Assembly: GCA_031119205.1 (NCBI GenBank)
Contig: JAVHYF010000002.1
Span: forward strand, 115,655 to 179,654
Reading direction: 5' to 3'
Length of the DNA stretch: 64,000 nt
Source of the DNA: Moraxellaceae bacterium
Lineage (GTDB): Bacteria; Pseudomonadota; Gammaproteobacteria; Burkholderiales; Rhodocyclaceae
The position numbers and the translations under genes were made by a program. Shown here in pieces: positions 1 through 8,975 of this stretch (position 1 is the stretch's first letter; each line of letters begins with the position of its first letter). Under the pieces are notes generated by a model. That model was not told the DNA's origin. It saw only the letters and a list, made by a program, of their open reading frames with translations, and did no database searches.

Positions 1-89
1 CGGTGAAGCGTCGCCGCCAGCTGAGCGACGCCCAGGCAGCCGCCTATACGCCCGACAAGCTGCTGGGCGACTGGCGGCCCGCGCGCTGA
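1..89 (+). CDS. C-terminal end of an unidentified protein (partial)
   Basis: An open frame enters from the left edge and stops with TGA at 87-89. The last 28 residues are basic and hydrophilic and end in GDWRPAR. It converges on the minus-strand siderophore operon, whose last gene ends 39 bp away, which fits a real gene end. Too little is visible to name a family. Confidence 0.4.
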   Translation, partial: VKRRRQLSDAQAAAYTPDKLLGDWRPAR

Positions 90-128
90 GGCGCCGGCCT
101 CCGCACAGCAGCGACGCCGTGATGCGAC

Positions 129-449
129 TCAGGCAGAACGCCGCGATGCAGCCGCGCGCGGCGTAGCGCGCGCATCACGCAAGCGCTCGCGCACGACCAG
201 CGCACCGAGCACGAGCGATGCGGCCAGGCTGGTGTGGCCGGAATACAGCACCAGCCCCAGCCCCCAACCCTCGCGAAACACCACGACGACCAGCGCCAGC
301 AACAGGCAGGCCCAGCCTGCAAGGCGCCAGCGCCGCGTCGCCGGCTGCGCCAGTGCCTTGCCGAAGACCTCCCGCTGGTGGCGCGACATCGCCATGGCCA
401 GCGCGACGAAGCCCGCCAGGCTAGACAGGAAAGTCAGCAGATGGCTCAT
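129..449 (-). CDS. DUF3325 family small membrane protein
   Basis: A 106-residue protein with three or four hydrophobic stretches (about residues 4-22, 44-60 and 65-88) and a basic C terminus. The short membrane protein and its place after PepSY and DUF3649 genes in a TonB-receptor operon match the DUF3325 family, which is found in siderophore uptake loci; its biochemical role is not known. Start chosen at the ATG at 449, which overlaps the stop of the upstream PepSY gene in an ATGA arrangement, so translation is probably coupled. A longer upstream extension in the same frame would run inside the PepSY gene and is not credible. Confidence 0.8.
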   Translation of the reverse strand: MSHLLTFLSSLAGFVALAMAMSRHQREVFGKALAQPATRRWRLAGWACLLLALVVVVFREGWGLGLVLYSGHTSLAASLVLGALVVRERLRDARATPRAAASRRSA

Positions 450-2065
450 GCCCGCGCCCCTTCCATGTCGCGGGCTCCGGCAGCCGCATCGCGCCGCGGC
501 TTCGCGGCCGTGCCACGGTGCTTCGTCACCCGCCAGGCAATCAACGCGTGCAGGCCAGCCAGCGCCAGCAACATCAGGTCGGTACCAACGAACACCCAGT
601 CGCCGCTGAGCAGGCTGGTCCACAAGGGCCTGTCGGTCGTGAGGGCGTTGAGGACCGGTAGCAGCGCCAGCAGCACGGCGGCGGCATAGAACTGCTCCAC
701 CCATGCCGCGCGGGCCGGACGCAGCATGGCGTGGGCCAGCGTCAGTGCCCAGGCGATGAAGAAGACGTGGATCTCCCAATCGGCACGAGCTGCCATGCCG
801 AGCGGCAGCAAGCGGTTGGACCACAGGAAGACGGTCATCGCCACCGACAGACCGGCAATGCCGGCAATGTTGAGGCGCTCGACGACGCGGAAACCGAAGT
901 ACGGCCGCTGCGGGTCCGGCAGGCGTGCGCGGCGCTTGACGGTCCACATCACCAGGCCGGTGCCGACCATCGCGGTACCGGCAAGGCTCACCAGGAAGTA
1001 CAGCCAGCGCGTCACCGCGTCACTGAAGCGGCCGAGGTGCAGCGCATACAGCACGCCACGCGTCTCGGCAGCGGCGCCCACGCTGTCGTGCACTTCCAGC
1101 AGCTTGCCGCTGCTGCCTTCGAACAGCAGGTACTGCGGGCTCATCGACACGCGGCTGGCTTCGCCGCGCGTCACCGCGACACGCGAGGCGGCATCGCCAG
1201 GATGGGTGATGGTCACGCGACTGACGTTGTACTGACCCCAGCGTGCCTGCGCCTGTCGCACCATGTCCTCCACCGATGCCAGCGGCATCGCCTCGCCACT
1301 CGGCTTGCCGGGCTGGATGAAGGCGCTGAGCTGGGCCGACATTTCCTGACGCTGCTGCGGCGTGCGGAAGGCCTCGCGCTCGCCCCAGGGCATGTACATC
1401 GCCATCAGGGTCACCAGACCGGTGTAGGTGATCATCAGGTGGAAGGGCAGGCCGAACACGGCCAGCGCGTTGTGAGCGTCCAGCCAGGAGCGCTGCCCCT
1501 TGCCCCAGCGGAAGGTGAAGAAGTCGGCGAAGATCTTCTTGTGCGTGATGACGCCACTGACGATGGCCACCAGCATGAACATCGCGCAGAAGCCCGCCAG
1601 CCAGCGCCCCCAGAACGCGGGCATGTAGTGGAACTGGAAGTGGAAGCGGTAGAAGAAATCACCCCCGGTGGTCTCGCGCGCGCTCAGCTCCTCACCACTA
1701 CGCGGATCGAAATTGGCTTCGGCGAAAGCACGGCGGCCTTTCTCGTTGGGCTTGCGCCAGAACACGTTCACCGAGTTGTTGCGCGCATCGCTCAGGCGCA
1801 GGCTCATCTGCGACGTACCCGGCGAGATGGCCTGCACCTTCGCGGCCACCAGCTGCGCCACCACCGCCGGATCCGGCACTTCGGCCTGCCTCGGCAGCTC
1901 GGGCCGCATCCACTGCGACAGCTCGTCCTTGAAGTAGGACACGGTGCCGGTCAGGAACATCGCGTACAGGAACCAGCCCACCAGCAGGCCCGTCCAGATG
2001 TGCAGATCGGACATCGTCTGGCGGATTCCCGGCACAGGGTTTGTGGCGCTTTTTCCCCGCTTCAC
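446..2065 (-). CDS. PepSY-associated TM helix protein (iron-regulated inner membrane protein)
   Basis: A 539-residue inner membrane protein of the PepSY_TM family, which accompanies TonB-dependent siderophore receptors and is thought to help release or reduce iron from ferric siderophores. Visible transmembrane segments lie near residues 20-45, 170-200, 210-235, 350-375 and in the C-terminal third, with a large periplasmic part between the first and second. The GTG at 2065 is chosen as start because GGGAGGT stands 6 nt before it and the codon overlaps the TGA of the DUF3649 gene (GTGA). It is the third gene of the operon. Function is inferred from family and context. Confidence 0.85.
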   Translation of the reverse strand: MKRGKSATNPVPGIRQTMSDLHIWTGLLVGWFLYAMFLTGTVSYFKDELSQWMRPELPRQAEVPDPAVVAQLVAAKVQAISPGTSQMSLRLSDARNNSVNVFWRKPNEKGRRAFAEANFDPRSGEELSARETTGGDFFYRFHFQFHYMPAFWGRWLAGFCAMFMLVAIVSGVITHKKIFADFFTFRWGKGQRSWLDAHNALAVFGLPFHLMITYTGLVTLMAMYMPWGEREAFRTPQQRQEMSAQLSAFIQPGKPSGEAMPLASVEDMVRQAQARWGQYNVSRVTITHPGDAASRVAVTRGEASRVSMSPQYLLFEGSSGKLLEVHDSVGAAAETRGVLYALHLGRFSDAVTRWLYFLVSLAGTAMVGTGLVMWTVKRRARLPDPQRPYFGFRVVERLNIAGIAGLSVAMTVFLWSNRLLPLGMAARADWEIHVFFIAWALTLAHAMLRPARAAWVEQFYAAAVLLALLPVLNALTTDRPLWTSLLSGDWVFVGTDLMLLALAGLHALIAWRVTKHRGTAAKPRRDAAAGARDMEGARA

Positions 2066-2361
2066 GCTGCACCTCCCTGCGACCACACCGACCAGGCCAT
2101 CAGCACGAGCGGCACGGCAGCGACCAGCAGGCCTACCCAGGCGCGTGTGGCACTACGCACCGCGAACACCCAGACCACCGCGCAGGTGTAGACGACGAAG
2201 CTCAGCAGCATGCCGGTGAGCACGCCCTGGACTTCATCCATGGGCAGGGCCAGCGTGGCGACGCTGGTGAGCGCTGCCAGCGCATAGCCACCGAACAGGG
2301 CAGCCAGGATGCGCGACAGCAGTGCGCCGCTGCGGCGCACGGTGGATGGAATTGCAATCAT
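2062..2361 (-). CDS. DUF3649 family membrane protein
   Basis: A 99-residue protein with three hydrophobic helices (about residues 15-37, 45-66 and 75-92). It lies between a TonB-dependent receptor and a PepSY membrane protein, the usual place of DUF3649 proteins in siderophore loci. Translation is probably coupled to the PepSY gene through the 4-bp GTGA overlap. No catalytic residues are evident, and the role in iron uptake is inferred from context. Confidence 0.75.
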   Translation of the reverse strand: MIAIPSTVRRSGALLSRILAALFGGYALAALTSVATLALPMDEVQGVLTGMLLSFVVYTCAVVWVFAVRSATRAWVGLLVAAVPLVLMAWSVWSQGGAA

Positions 2362-2388
2362 GTCGGAACTTCGGCGGGACTAACGGAA

Positions 2389-2420
2389 AGTGCCACGACG
2401 CGCGGACGCGTCGTGGCACT
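2389..2420 (-). promoter_or_regulatory. Intra-operon stem-loop after the siderophore receptor gene
   Basis: A perfect 14-bp stem with a 4-nt loop lies 33 nt after the receptor stop and 28 nt before the DUF3649 start. On the minus strand it is followed by a short weak T run (CTTTCC), so it could be a partial terminator or an mRNA 3'-end stabiliser. Similar stems follow the binding-protein genes at 13963, 20797 and 39195. Confidence 0.7.
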
Positions 2421-2453
2421 CGGACTACATACGGCGCACGAGGCGCCCCTGTC

Positions 2454-4670
2454 TTAGAAGTCGACCGACGCCGACAACACGTAGGTACGCGGAGCGCCCA
2501 CCGTCACGTAGTTGCCCGCCGTCAGCCAGTACTCCTTGTCGAACAGGTTCTCGATGTTGGCGCGCAGCACCACCGGCCGGCCAGCCACCTGCGTGGTGTA
2601 GCGGGCGCCGATGTCCCAGCGCGTCCAGGACTCGAACTTCAGCGTGTTGGTGTTGTTCATGTACGCGCCGGAGGTGTAGATGACGCGCGAGTTCAGCGCG
2701 AGGCCTTGCACCCACGGCGTATCCCAGTCCAGCGAGCCGGACGCGGTCATGTCGGGCACGCCGGCGGCCTGCTTGCCATCGGTAGCGCCACCCGGCGTCT
2801 TGGTCTGCTCGGCATCGACGAAGGCCATGCTCAGCATGCCGCGCAAGCCGCGCTGGATCTCGCCGTAGCCCGACAGCTCCAGGCCGCGGTTACGTTGCTC
2901 GCCGAAGTAGCCATACGTCTGGTTCGGCGCAGTACCGAGCGCCATGCCGTTCGGGCGGGCAAGCTGGTAGATCGCGGCGGTGGTGGTCAGGCGGCCCCAG
3001 TCCACCTTCACACCGATTTCGTACTGGGTGGACTTGTACGGTTCCAGCACTTCGCCACGGTTGAGGTATTGCGTGCCGACGATGGTGCCGCGCGACAGAC
3101 CTTCGGTGTAGTTGGCGTAGACCGAGACGTTGCTGAGCGGCTTGACGACCAGACCGACCACCGGCGACACGGCGCTGGAGTCGTAGTTGGTGGTCGGGGC
3201 GCCGGTTGTCTGGTTGAAGCTTTGCTGCTCGACGTTCTGGTCACGCGCGCCCAGAGTCACCAGTACGCGGTCCTGCAAGAAGGACATTGTGTCGGCGATG
3301 GCGAAACTGGTAAGCGTGGTTTCGGAAGCCTTGGTCGGTGCGGTACGCGCTGCGGTAATCACCGGCAGGGACGACGGGTTGTAGATGTTGGAAGTGGTGC
3401 TGCCTGCCGACTGGATATAGGCGTTGCCACTTTCCTGCTCAAGCACCGTGGCGCCGACGTTGAGCGTGTGCACCACGCCGAAGGTATCGAACTTCCAGCG
3501 CACGCCAGCGCTACCGCTGGTGGTCTTGGTGTACGAGTCGTAGTACGAATTGCGCACCGAGAAATTGCCGGTGTGATCCAGGCCACTGCTCACCGGGAAG
3601 ATCTGCGTGATCTCGCCATCGCGGTAACCGACGGCCGCATACGCGGTCAGCGCGGTGCTGACGTCGTATTCCACGCGCGTCGCGACGGTGGTGTCACGCT
3701 GCTGCAGGTTGGAGCCGGGATACCAGTTGGAGCGCGAATCCGGCGGCTCGGGAATGTAGGTGGTGTTCGCACCGAAGCTGATCTGCGGACGGAATTCATC
3801 GGTGTCGTCGCGCTGCATGATCGCGTCCAGCGACCAGCGCAGCTTGCTGCCGCGATAGTCCAGCGCAAAGGCGCCGAGACCGGTGGCCACGTTGCCGTTG
3901 TCGACGGTGCCTTCGCCGTCACGGGCGACGCCGTTGAAGCGTATGCCCCACTCCTTGTTCTCGCCGAAGCGTGCACCGCTGTCGATATGCACGCCCAGGT
4001 TGGAGGCGCTCTGGCCCATGACGGTCAGGCGGGTCAGCGGGATGTCGCCGGCGCGCTTGCTGACGATGTTGATGCCACCGCCGATGGTGCCGCCCGGGGC
4101 CATGCCGTTGACGAGGGTATTGGGGCCCTTCAGCAGTTCCACGCGTCCGGAAATCTGCGGCGGCACGCGGCTGGGAGAGATCAGTCCATACAGCCCGTTG
4201 AAACCGACGTCCTGGCCTCGCACCTCGAAGCCACGGATCTGGTAGGTGTCGTCGAAGCCATTGCTGCCGGTGGTCAGGCGAACCGACGCATCGTTGATCA
4301 GCGCCTCGGCCACCGTACGGGCCTGCTGGTCCTGCAGCAGCTCGGAGGTATAGCTGGTGACGCTGAAAGGCACGTCCATGTTGTCTTCCGTGCCGAGCAG
4401 ACCCAGCGACGCGCCACGCGCCTGCTGCCCACCAGCGTGGGGCCGGTCGGCCTGGGCATCGGCCGTCACGGTCACGACTGGAAGGATGGCCTCGTTTGCT
4501 TGTGGTACCGGAGCGGCCGCCTGGGCGTGGCTGAGCGCCGGGATGGCAGCACCGACCAGCGACAGGCCAACGAGGGCACCACGAACGGCGATCGCAAGAC
4601 GGGTGGGTTTGATGGTTTCAGGGGAAGAGCCCGCACTGCGGACAACAGGATGGGAGGAGGAGATATTCAT
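2454..4670 (-). CDS. TonB-dependent siderophore receptor
   Basis: A 738-residue outer membrane receptor for a ferric siderophore. It has a long signal peptide (about residues 1-50, ending near SHAQA), a TonB-box-like segment (VVTVTA, about residues 65-70), a plug domain (about 95-200, including the NDASVR region and FEVRGQD) and a C-terminal beta-barrel ending in VDF with the terminal aromatic residue expected for BAM insertion. Length is normal for the family. It is the first gene of an operon with DUF3649, PepSY and DUF3325 genes, an arrangement typical of hydroxamate or catecholate siderophore loci; the ligand cannot be told. A Fur-box-like site lies in the leader. Confidence 0.93.
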   Translation of the reverse strand: MNISSSHPVVRSAGSSPETIKPTRLAIAVRGALVGLSLVGAAIPALSHAQAAAPVPQANEAILPVVTVTADAQADRPHAGGQQARGASLGLLGTEDNMDVPFSVTSYTSELLQDQQARTVAEALINDASVRLTTGSNGFDDTYQIRGFEVRGQDVGFNGLYGLISPSRVPPQISGRVELLKGPNTLVNGMAPGGTIGGGINIVSKRAGDIPLTRLTVMGQSASNLGVHIDSGARFGENKEWGIRFNGVARDGEGTVDNGNVATGLGAFALDYRGSKLRWSLDAIMQRDDTDEFRPQISFGANTTYIPEPPDSRSNWYPGSNLQQRDTTVATRVEYDVSTALTAYAAVGYRDGEITQIFPVSSGLDHTGNFSVRNSYYDSYTKTTSGSAGVRWKFDTFGVVHTLNVGATVLEQESGNAYIQSAGSTTSNIYNPSSLPVITAARTAPTKASETTLTSFAIADTMSFLQDRVLVTLGARDQNVEQQSFNQTTGAPTTNYDSSAVSPVVGLVVKPLSNVSVYANYTEGLSRGTIVGTQYLNRGEVLEPYKSTQYEIGVKVDWGRLTTTAAIYQLARPNGMALGTAPNQTYGYFGEQRNRGLELSGYGEIQRGLRGMLSMAFVDAEQTKTPGGATDGKQAAGVPDMTASGSLDWDTPWVQGLALNSRVIYTSGAYMNNTNTLKFESWTRWDIGARYTTQVAGRPVVLRANIENLFDKEYWLTAGNYVTVGAPRTYVLSASVDF

Positions 4671-4698
4671 GTTTTTGATGATATTTACACATTGTTAC

Positions 4699-4717
4699 GA
4701 CTCATTCGCATTATCAA
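4699..4717 (-). promoter_or_regulatory. Fur-box-like site upstream of the siderophore receptor
   Basis: On the minus strand the segment reads TTGATAATGCGAATGAGTC, close to GATAATGnnAATnAnT-type Fur boxes. It sits 29 nt before the receptor ATG in an AT-rich leader. Iron repression is inferred from the motif and the operon content. Confidence 0.5.
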
Positions 4718-4763
4718 CAACACTGCCCTTTCGGGCAAGTCTTGCATACAAGAAGCAGGAATA

Positions 4764-4793
4764 AAAAAACCGGATGGCTTGCGCCACCCGGTT
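4764..4793 (-). terminator. Rho-independent terminator after phoX
   Basis: Read on the minus strand, an AACCGG...CCGGTT hairpin with a GGC/GCC inner stem is followed by seven T residues. It lies about 75 nt beyond the phoX stop and separates phoX from the siderophore operon on the same strand. Confidence 0.8.
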
Positions 4794-4868
4794 CTTGCTC
4801 AAACGGATTGCGGGCAATGGGCCTGCAACCCAATGAGCCCGCAACCGTCAGGTACGGCTCTGCGTCGA

Positions 4869-7064
4869 TCAGCTACCGATGCGGCCGCCGTCATCCTTGG
4901 TGATGACGACGGTGGCAGAGCGCGGACGCTGACCGGCACCGTAGCCGGCGTTGGCTGGCCAGCGGCTGCCGTACTTCGTCGGGTCCGGCAGGTCGGCAGC
5001 GGTCGTGTTCTCACCCGGGTGCTGGACGTTCACGAAGATGGCCTTGCCATCGGGCGATTCGCAGATGCCGGTGATTTCCTGCTGCTTCGGCCCCACCAGG
5101 AAGCGCTTCAGCGTGGTGGGGCTGGCCTCCTTGCCGACGTAGGTGTTGAGCGTCGTCGCGCCGCTGATGACCGTCTTGGTGCTGCCATCGCCAACCTTGC
5201 CCGGCAATGCCGCCAGCATCATGCAGTTGGTGACGTCGGTGTAGGCGCCGTCGTCGGTCTGGATCCAGCAGATGCCGGTGCTCGGCGTGAAGGCCAGGCC
5301 GTCGGGGCTGGAGAAGTCGTTGATGGCGGTGAGGCCGGACAGGTTCACGCCCGCCGGCGAAGTTTCCTCGGCGCCGAACAGGAAGACGTCCCACCTGAAA
5401 CCGGTCGCGGCCGGATCGTCACCGGTCTCCGCCATGCGGATGATGTGGCCGTGCACGTTGCCGCTCTGCGTGGCCGCACCCTTGGTGTCGCTGTAGGCGC
5501 GCGGGTTGGCGGCATCCACCGTGCCCGCGTTGCGGCTGCTGTTGTTGGTCATGGTGAAGTACACCTCGCCCGTCGTCGGGCTGGTGGCGCACCACTCGGG
5601 GCGGTCCATCTTGGTCGCGCCGACAGCGTCCGCTGCCAGGCGGGCATTGACCACCACATCGGCCTGGTCAGCGAAGGCATAGGTCACGTAACCGGAGATC
5701 AGCGGGTTGCTGAACGTCAGCTCGATCCACTCACCGCTGCCATCCGGCTTGTACTTGGCCACGTACAACTTGCCGACATCGAGGTACTTGTCACCCGTGG
5801 CGATGCGATTGGTCGCGGTGGCGTCGGACTCGATCCAGGTCTCGGTCGACACCCACTTGTAGACGTATTCGCCCTGCGAGTCGTCACCCATGTACACCGC
5901 CAGCGGCTTGCCGACGACCGGGCGCGAGAACGCCGCGCCTTCGTGCGCGAAACGGCCCAGCGACGTGCGTTTCTTGATGGCGACGGACTTGTTGTACGGG
6001 TCGATCTCGGTCAGGTAGCCCTGGCCGTTCATCTCGTTGCGGTAGTCGTCGGTACCATCGGCGGACGCGCCGGTCTTGCTGTTTACCCAGCGGGCAAAGC
6101 GGTCGTCGGCACCGGCGGTCTGCCAGCCGTAGCGGCTGGCGGCACCCTGTGCACGGCCGTAGCGGTTGAGCGAGGCGACGGTCTTGTCGTTGCCGCGCGC
6201 AGCATTGTCGGCAGCTCCGCGGGTGAAGTAACCGGCCCAGTTCTCTTCGCCGGTCAGCAGCGTGCCCCACGGCGTCTTGCCGGTGCCGCAGTTGTTCAGC
6301 GTGCCGCGGGTCTGGGTGCCGTCGGTGGAGAACTGGGTCTTCATCAGGTCGTTGCCACGTGCCGCGCCCGACAACTCGATGACGGTGTTGGGCGTGATGC
6401 GGCGGTTGAACGTGGAGTCCTGCACGACGGCGAACTTGCCGGCCGTCTTCTTCACCTCGACGATGGCGACACCGTGGCAGTCGATTTCCTTGTCGGCTTC
6501 GTCGACCGGACGCGGGTTGGCAGTCGGGCCGCTGGCGTGCAGGAACACCGGGGTGATGTATTCGTGGTTGATGCCCAGCAGGGCGCGATCGCTGGCGTTG
6601 GCGTCCGGTGCGCCGGCAGCCGACAGGCCGAAGTACTCCATGCCGTCATGGCAGTCGCCACTGCGCTGGTCGTAGTCGGTGTCGGTGCCGTCGTTCTTCG
6701 CGGCAGCAACACCATTGAACAGCGGGTCACCACAGGCGTAGATGACGCTGGCGGTGTAGCCAGCCGGCACACTGAACAGATCGGCCAGGCTCTTGGCCAC
6801 CGGATTGAAGCCCAGCAGCGTTTCGGTCGGGGTCGCAGGGGGAGGCGTGGACACCGTCGGCGCGTCGCTGCCACCACCGCAGGCGGTCAGGCCGAAGCTG
6901 CCGAGGAAGGCCAGGCCGGCACCGCCGACGCCGCCACGCAACAGGCTGCGGCGCGACATGCGTGCGTTCAGCACGTCCTGGATGGATTCGTTAGGCGAAG
7001 TGTTGTTGCCGATATCGTCCGGATCGATACCCCCGTCGAACGGCATGAAGTTGTTCTTGCTCAC
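4869..7064 (-). CDS. phoX: PhoX family alkaline phosphatase (DUF839), Tat-exported
   Basis: A 731-residue phosphatase of the PhoX family, which uses calcium and iron to release phosphate from organic esters in the periplasm. The N terminus carries a twin-arginine signal (MSRRSLLRGG, about residues 36-45), a hydrophobic stretch and LTAC followed by GGG, so it may be a Tat lipoprotein. Family motifs visible include LLGINHEY, LLTGEENWAGYF, GRFAHEGAAF and YMGDDSQGEYVYK. The GTG at 7064 is chosen as start because GAAGGAACC stands just before it; an upstream in-frame extension lacks a ribosome site. Single gene with its own terminator and a PHO-box-like site upstream. Confidence 0.92.
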   Translation of the reverse strand: MSKNNFMPFDGGIDPDDIGNNTSPNESIQDVLNARMSRRSLLRGGVGGAGLAFLGSFGLTACGGGSDAPTVSTPPPATPTETLLGFNPVAKSLADLFSVPAGYTASVIYACGDPLFNGVAAAKNDGTDTDYDQRSGDCHDGMEYFGLSAAGAPDANASDRALLGINHEYITPVFLHASGPTANPRPVDEADKEIDCHGVAIVEVKKTAGKFAVVQDSTFNRRITPNTVIELSGAARGNDLMKTQFSTDGTQTRGTLNNCGTGKTPWGTLLTGEENWAGYFTRGAADNAARGNDKTVASLNRYGRAQGAASRYGWQTAGADDRFARWVNSKTGASADGTDDYRNEMNGQGYLTEIDPYNKSVAIKKRTSLGRFAHEGAAFSRPVVGKPLAVYMGDDSQGEYVYKWVSTETWIESDATATNRIATGDKYLDVGKLYVAKYKPDGSGEWIELTFSNPLISGYVTYAFADQADVVVNARLAADAVGATKMDRPEWCATSPTTGEVYFTMTNNSSRNAGTVDAANPRAYSDTKGAATQSGNVHGHIIRMAETGDDPAATGFRWDVFLFGAEETSPAGVNLSGLTAINDFSSPDGLAFTPSTGICWIQTDDGAYTDVTNCMMLAALPGKVGDGSTKTVISGATTLNTYVGKEASPTTLKRFLVGPKQQEITGICESPDGKAIFVNVQHPGENTTAADLPDPTKYGSRWPANAGYGAGQRPRSATVVITKDDGGRIGS

Positions 7065-7108
7065 TGCGGTTCCTTCACTGAAAAGACGCGGCAGTCTAGG
7101 AAGCCAGT

Positions 7109-7126
7109 GTGAAACCACTATTGCAG
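7109..7126 (-). promoter_or_regulatory. PHO-box-like site upstream of phoX
   Basis: On the minus strand CTGCAATAGTGGTTTCAC has the two 7-nt repeats with 4-nt spacer of the PHO box (CTGTCAT-N4-CTGTCAC), with five of seven matches in each repeat. It lies about 45 nt before the phoX start, so PhoB activation under phosphate starvation is likely but unproven. Confidence 0.45.
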
Positions 7127-7200
7127 TCGGGTTAATCGTCGCGACCAGCCGCACGCTGTCGCCGTGGCCGCGCAGGCAGAACCACGCACACGCCGGCCTC

Positions 7201-7206
7201 TATAAT
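7201..7206 (+). promoter_or_regulatory. TATAAT -10 element upstream of aat
   Basis: A consensus TATAAT followed by a TTCGGCC discriminator lies about 118 nt before the aat start. No good -35 hexamer is visible. It belongs to a recurring set of TAnAAT plus GC-rich motifs in this window. Confidence 0.45.
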
Positions 7207-7323
7207 TTCGGCCAGCCCCTCCACGCCACCTCCCCTCTCCGGCCAAGCCCTGCTCCGAATGACCTGCCCGCCCTGTACTGACCAGCCCTGCGGCGCCCGG
7301 CCTCAAACGGGCCCCACCGACGC

Positions 7324-8052
7324 ATGATTCCCTGGCTGGGCAAGGACCCCGTCTTTCCGCCGGTGCGCAGCGCGCTGCGCGAGCCCAACGGCCTGCTCGC
7401 CGCAGGCGGGCAACTCGGTCCGGAATGGTTACTGGCGGCCTACCACCACGGCATCTTCCCGTGGTTTTCGGAAGGAGAGCCCATCCTGTGGTGGAGCCCG
7501 GACCCGCGCATGGTGGTGGTGCCGGGCGAACTGCGCGTCACCCGCTCCCTGCGCAAGACGCTACGCAGCGGCCGCTTCCAGGTGCGCTGCGACACCCGCT
7601 TCGCAGACGTGATGGCCGCCTGCGCCGCGCCGCGCAGCTACGCCCAGGGCACCTGGATCACCCCCGCCATGCAGGCCGCCTACTGCCGCATGCACGAACT
7701 GGGCTGGGCGCACAGCGTCGAGGCCTGGGACGGTGACGAACTGGTCGGCGGCCTCTACGGCATGGCCCTGGGGCGGGTGTTCTATGGCGAATCCATGTTC
7801 CATCGCGCCACCGACGCCTCCAAGGTGGCCTTCGCCCACCTCGCCCGGTGGCTTGAAGAGCAGGGTTTCGTCGTCATAGACTGCCAGATGACGACCGCTC
7901 ATCTTGCTTCGCTGGGCGGTCGGGAGCTTGCCCGCGCCGACTTCGTCGCCGGCCTGCCACAGTGGACGCAAGAAGGTCGCCCGCCCGGCCGCTGGCCGGC
8001 CGATGCCATGGCCCACCTGTCCCACACCGATTTCGCTGCCGACTGGAGCTGA
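7324..8052 (+). CDS. aat: Leucyl/phenylalanyl-tRNA--protein transferase
   Basis: A 242-residue enzyme that moves Leu or Phe from aminoacyl-tRNA onto N-terminal Arg or Lys of proteins, marking them for ClpS/ClpAP degradation in the cytoplasm. Conserved blocks are visible: FPPV near the start, [16 protein letters not shown] followed by [10 protein letters not shown] (about residues 38-62), and the GNAT-like C-terminal part with [17 protein letters not shown]. Length matches the family. It is followed after 8 bp by bpt, the other N-degron transferase, and the pair likely forms an operon. Confidence 0.96.
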   Translation: MIPWLGKDPVFPPVRSALREPNGLLAAGGQLGPEWLLAAYHHGIFPWFSEGEPILWWSPDPRMVVVPGELRVTRSLRKTLRSGRFQVRCDTRFADVMAACAAPRSYAQGTWITPAMQAAYCRMHELGWAHSVEAWDGDELVGGLYGMALGRVFYGESMFHRATDASKVAFAHLARWLEEQGFVVIDCQMTTAHLASLGGRELARADFVAGLPQWTQEGRPPGRWPADAMAHLSHTDFAADWS

Positions 8053-8060
8053 ACGCCGCA

Positions 8061-8807
8061 ATGTCACTGCTCAAGGACCTGCCCTACTCCTTCCTGCAGT
8101 TCTACGCGACCGCGCCCTACTCCTGCTCCTATCTGCCGGAGCGGACGGCACGTTCGCAGGTGGCCACGCCCAGCCACATGATCGACAGCGCGCTGTACGG
8201 CGAACTGGTGCGCAGTGGCTTCCGCCGCAGCGGCGTATTCACCTACCGCCCCTACTGCGACAGCTGCCGCGCCTGCGTGCCGGTGCGCGTGCCGGTGGCG
8301 CGCTTCAGCCCCAACCGCACCCAGCAGCGCATCTGGCGCAAGCACTTCCAGTTATCCCCGCGCGAGCTGCCGATGAGCTTCGACGAGGAGCACTACAAGC
8401 TGTACCAGCGCTACCAGCGCCTGCGCCACAGCGGTGGCGGCATGGACCAGGACAGCCGCGAGCAGTACACCCATTTCCTGCTGCAGAGCCATGTGGATAC
8501 ACGGCTGGTCGAGTTCCGCGAGGGCGACAGCTTGCGCATGGTGTCCATCATCGACTGCCTGCCGGACGGCCTGTCCAGCGTCTACACCTTCTACGACCCC
8601 GACCACGCGCAAGCCAGCTACGGCACCTACGGCGTGCTGTGGCAGATCGAGGCCTGTCGCCAGATGGGGCGCGACTACGTGTACCTCGGCTACTACATCC
8701 GCGACTGCGACAAGATGAACTACAAGCGCCGCTTCCACCCACTGGAAGGGCGCGTGCAGGGGCAGTGGCGGGAACTCGGCGACGCCGACCTCGACGCACT
8801 GGGCTGA
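8061..8807 (+). CDS. bpt: Aspartate/glutamate leucyltransferase (Bpt, arginyltransferase family)
   Basis: A 248-residue ATE-family transferase that adds Leu to N-terminal Asp or Glu residues, creating N-degrons. The N-terminal cysteine region is visible ([13 protein letters not shown] about residues 17-29, then [16 protein letters not shown] about 56-71), as is the C-terminal [17 protein letters not shown] region typical of the family. The ATG at 8061 starts 8 bp after the aat stop; upstream in-frame extension would overlap aat and is rejected. Together with aat it supplies primary and secondary N-degron pathways. Confidence 0.95.
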   Translation: MSLLKDLPYSFLQFYATAPYSCSYLPERTARSQVATPSHMIDSALYGELVRSGFRRSGVFTYRPYCDSCRACVPVRVPVARFSPNRTQQRIWRKHFQLSPRELPMSFDEEHYKLYQRYQRLRHSGGGMDQDSREQYTHFLLQSHVDTRLVEFREGDSLRMVSIIDCLPDGLSSVYTFYDPDHAQASYGTYGVLWQIEACRQMGRDYVYLGYYIRDCDKMNYKRRFHPLEGRVQGQWRELGDADLDALG

Positions 8808-8848
8808 GGCGTCCCCCCCGGCATCGCAGCAGGCCCTCACGCCAAACC

Positions 8849-8890
8849 TCCGGGCTCTGAATCCCGGGCTCTGAATCTCCGACCCTGAAT
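8849..8890 (+). repeat. Three degenerate 14-nt tandem repeats
   Basis: Three copies of a TCCGGGCTCTGAAT-like unit stand head to tail (849-862, 863-876, 877-890), the last one diverged. They lie between bpt and the uronate dehydrogenase gene. No function is evident. Confidence 0.7.
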
Positions 8891-8975
8891 CTATATCTTC
8901 CGTGTCGCATTTCTCCAAGCCGGAGTGTCGCCGTTTTGTAACAATGCCCGACTCGCCACGCCTGTCCGCCGCCGG

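Noticed and set aside
2322..7112. Plus-strand open frame of about 1,600 codons across the receptor and phosphatase genes
   Set aside because: It is antisense to two well-supported genes with clear motifs and signals. High GC and minus-strand codon bias keep the opposite frame open; its translation is low-complexity and resembles no family.
8849..8890. CRISPR-like or regulatory array
   Set aside because: Three short degenerate tandem units without spacers; neither a CRISPR array nor a convincing iteron set.
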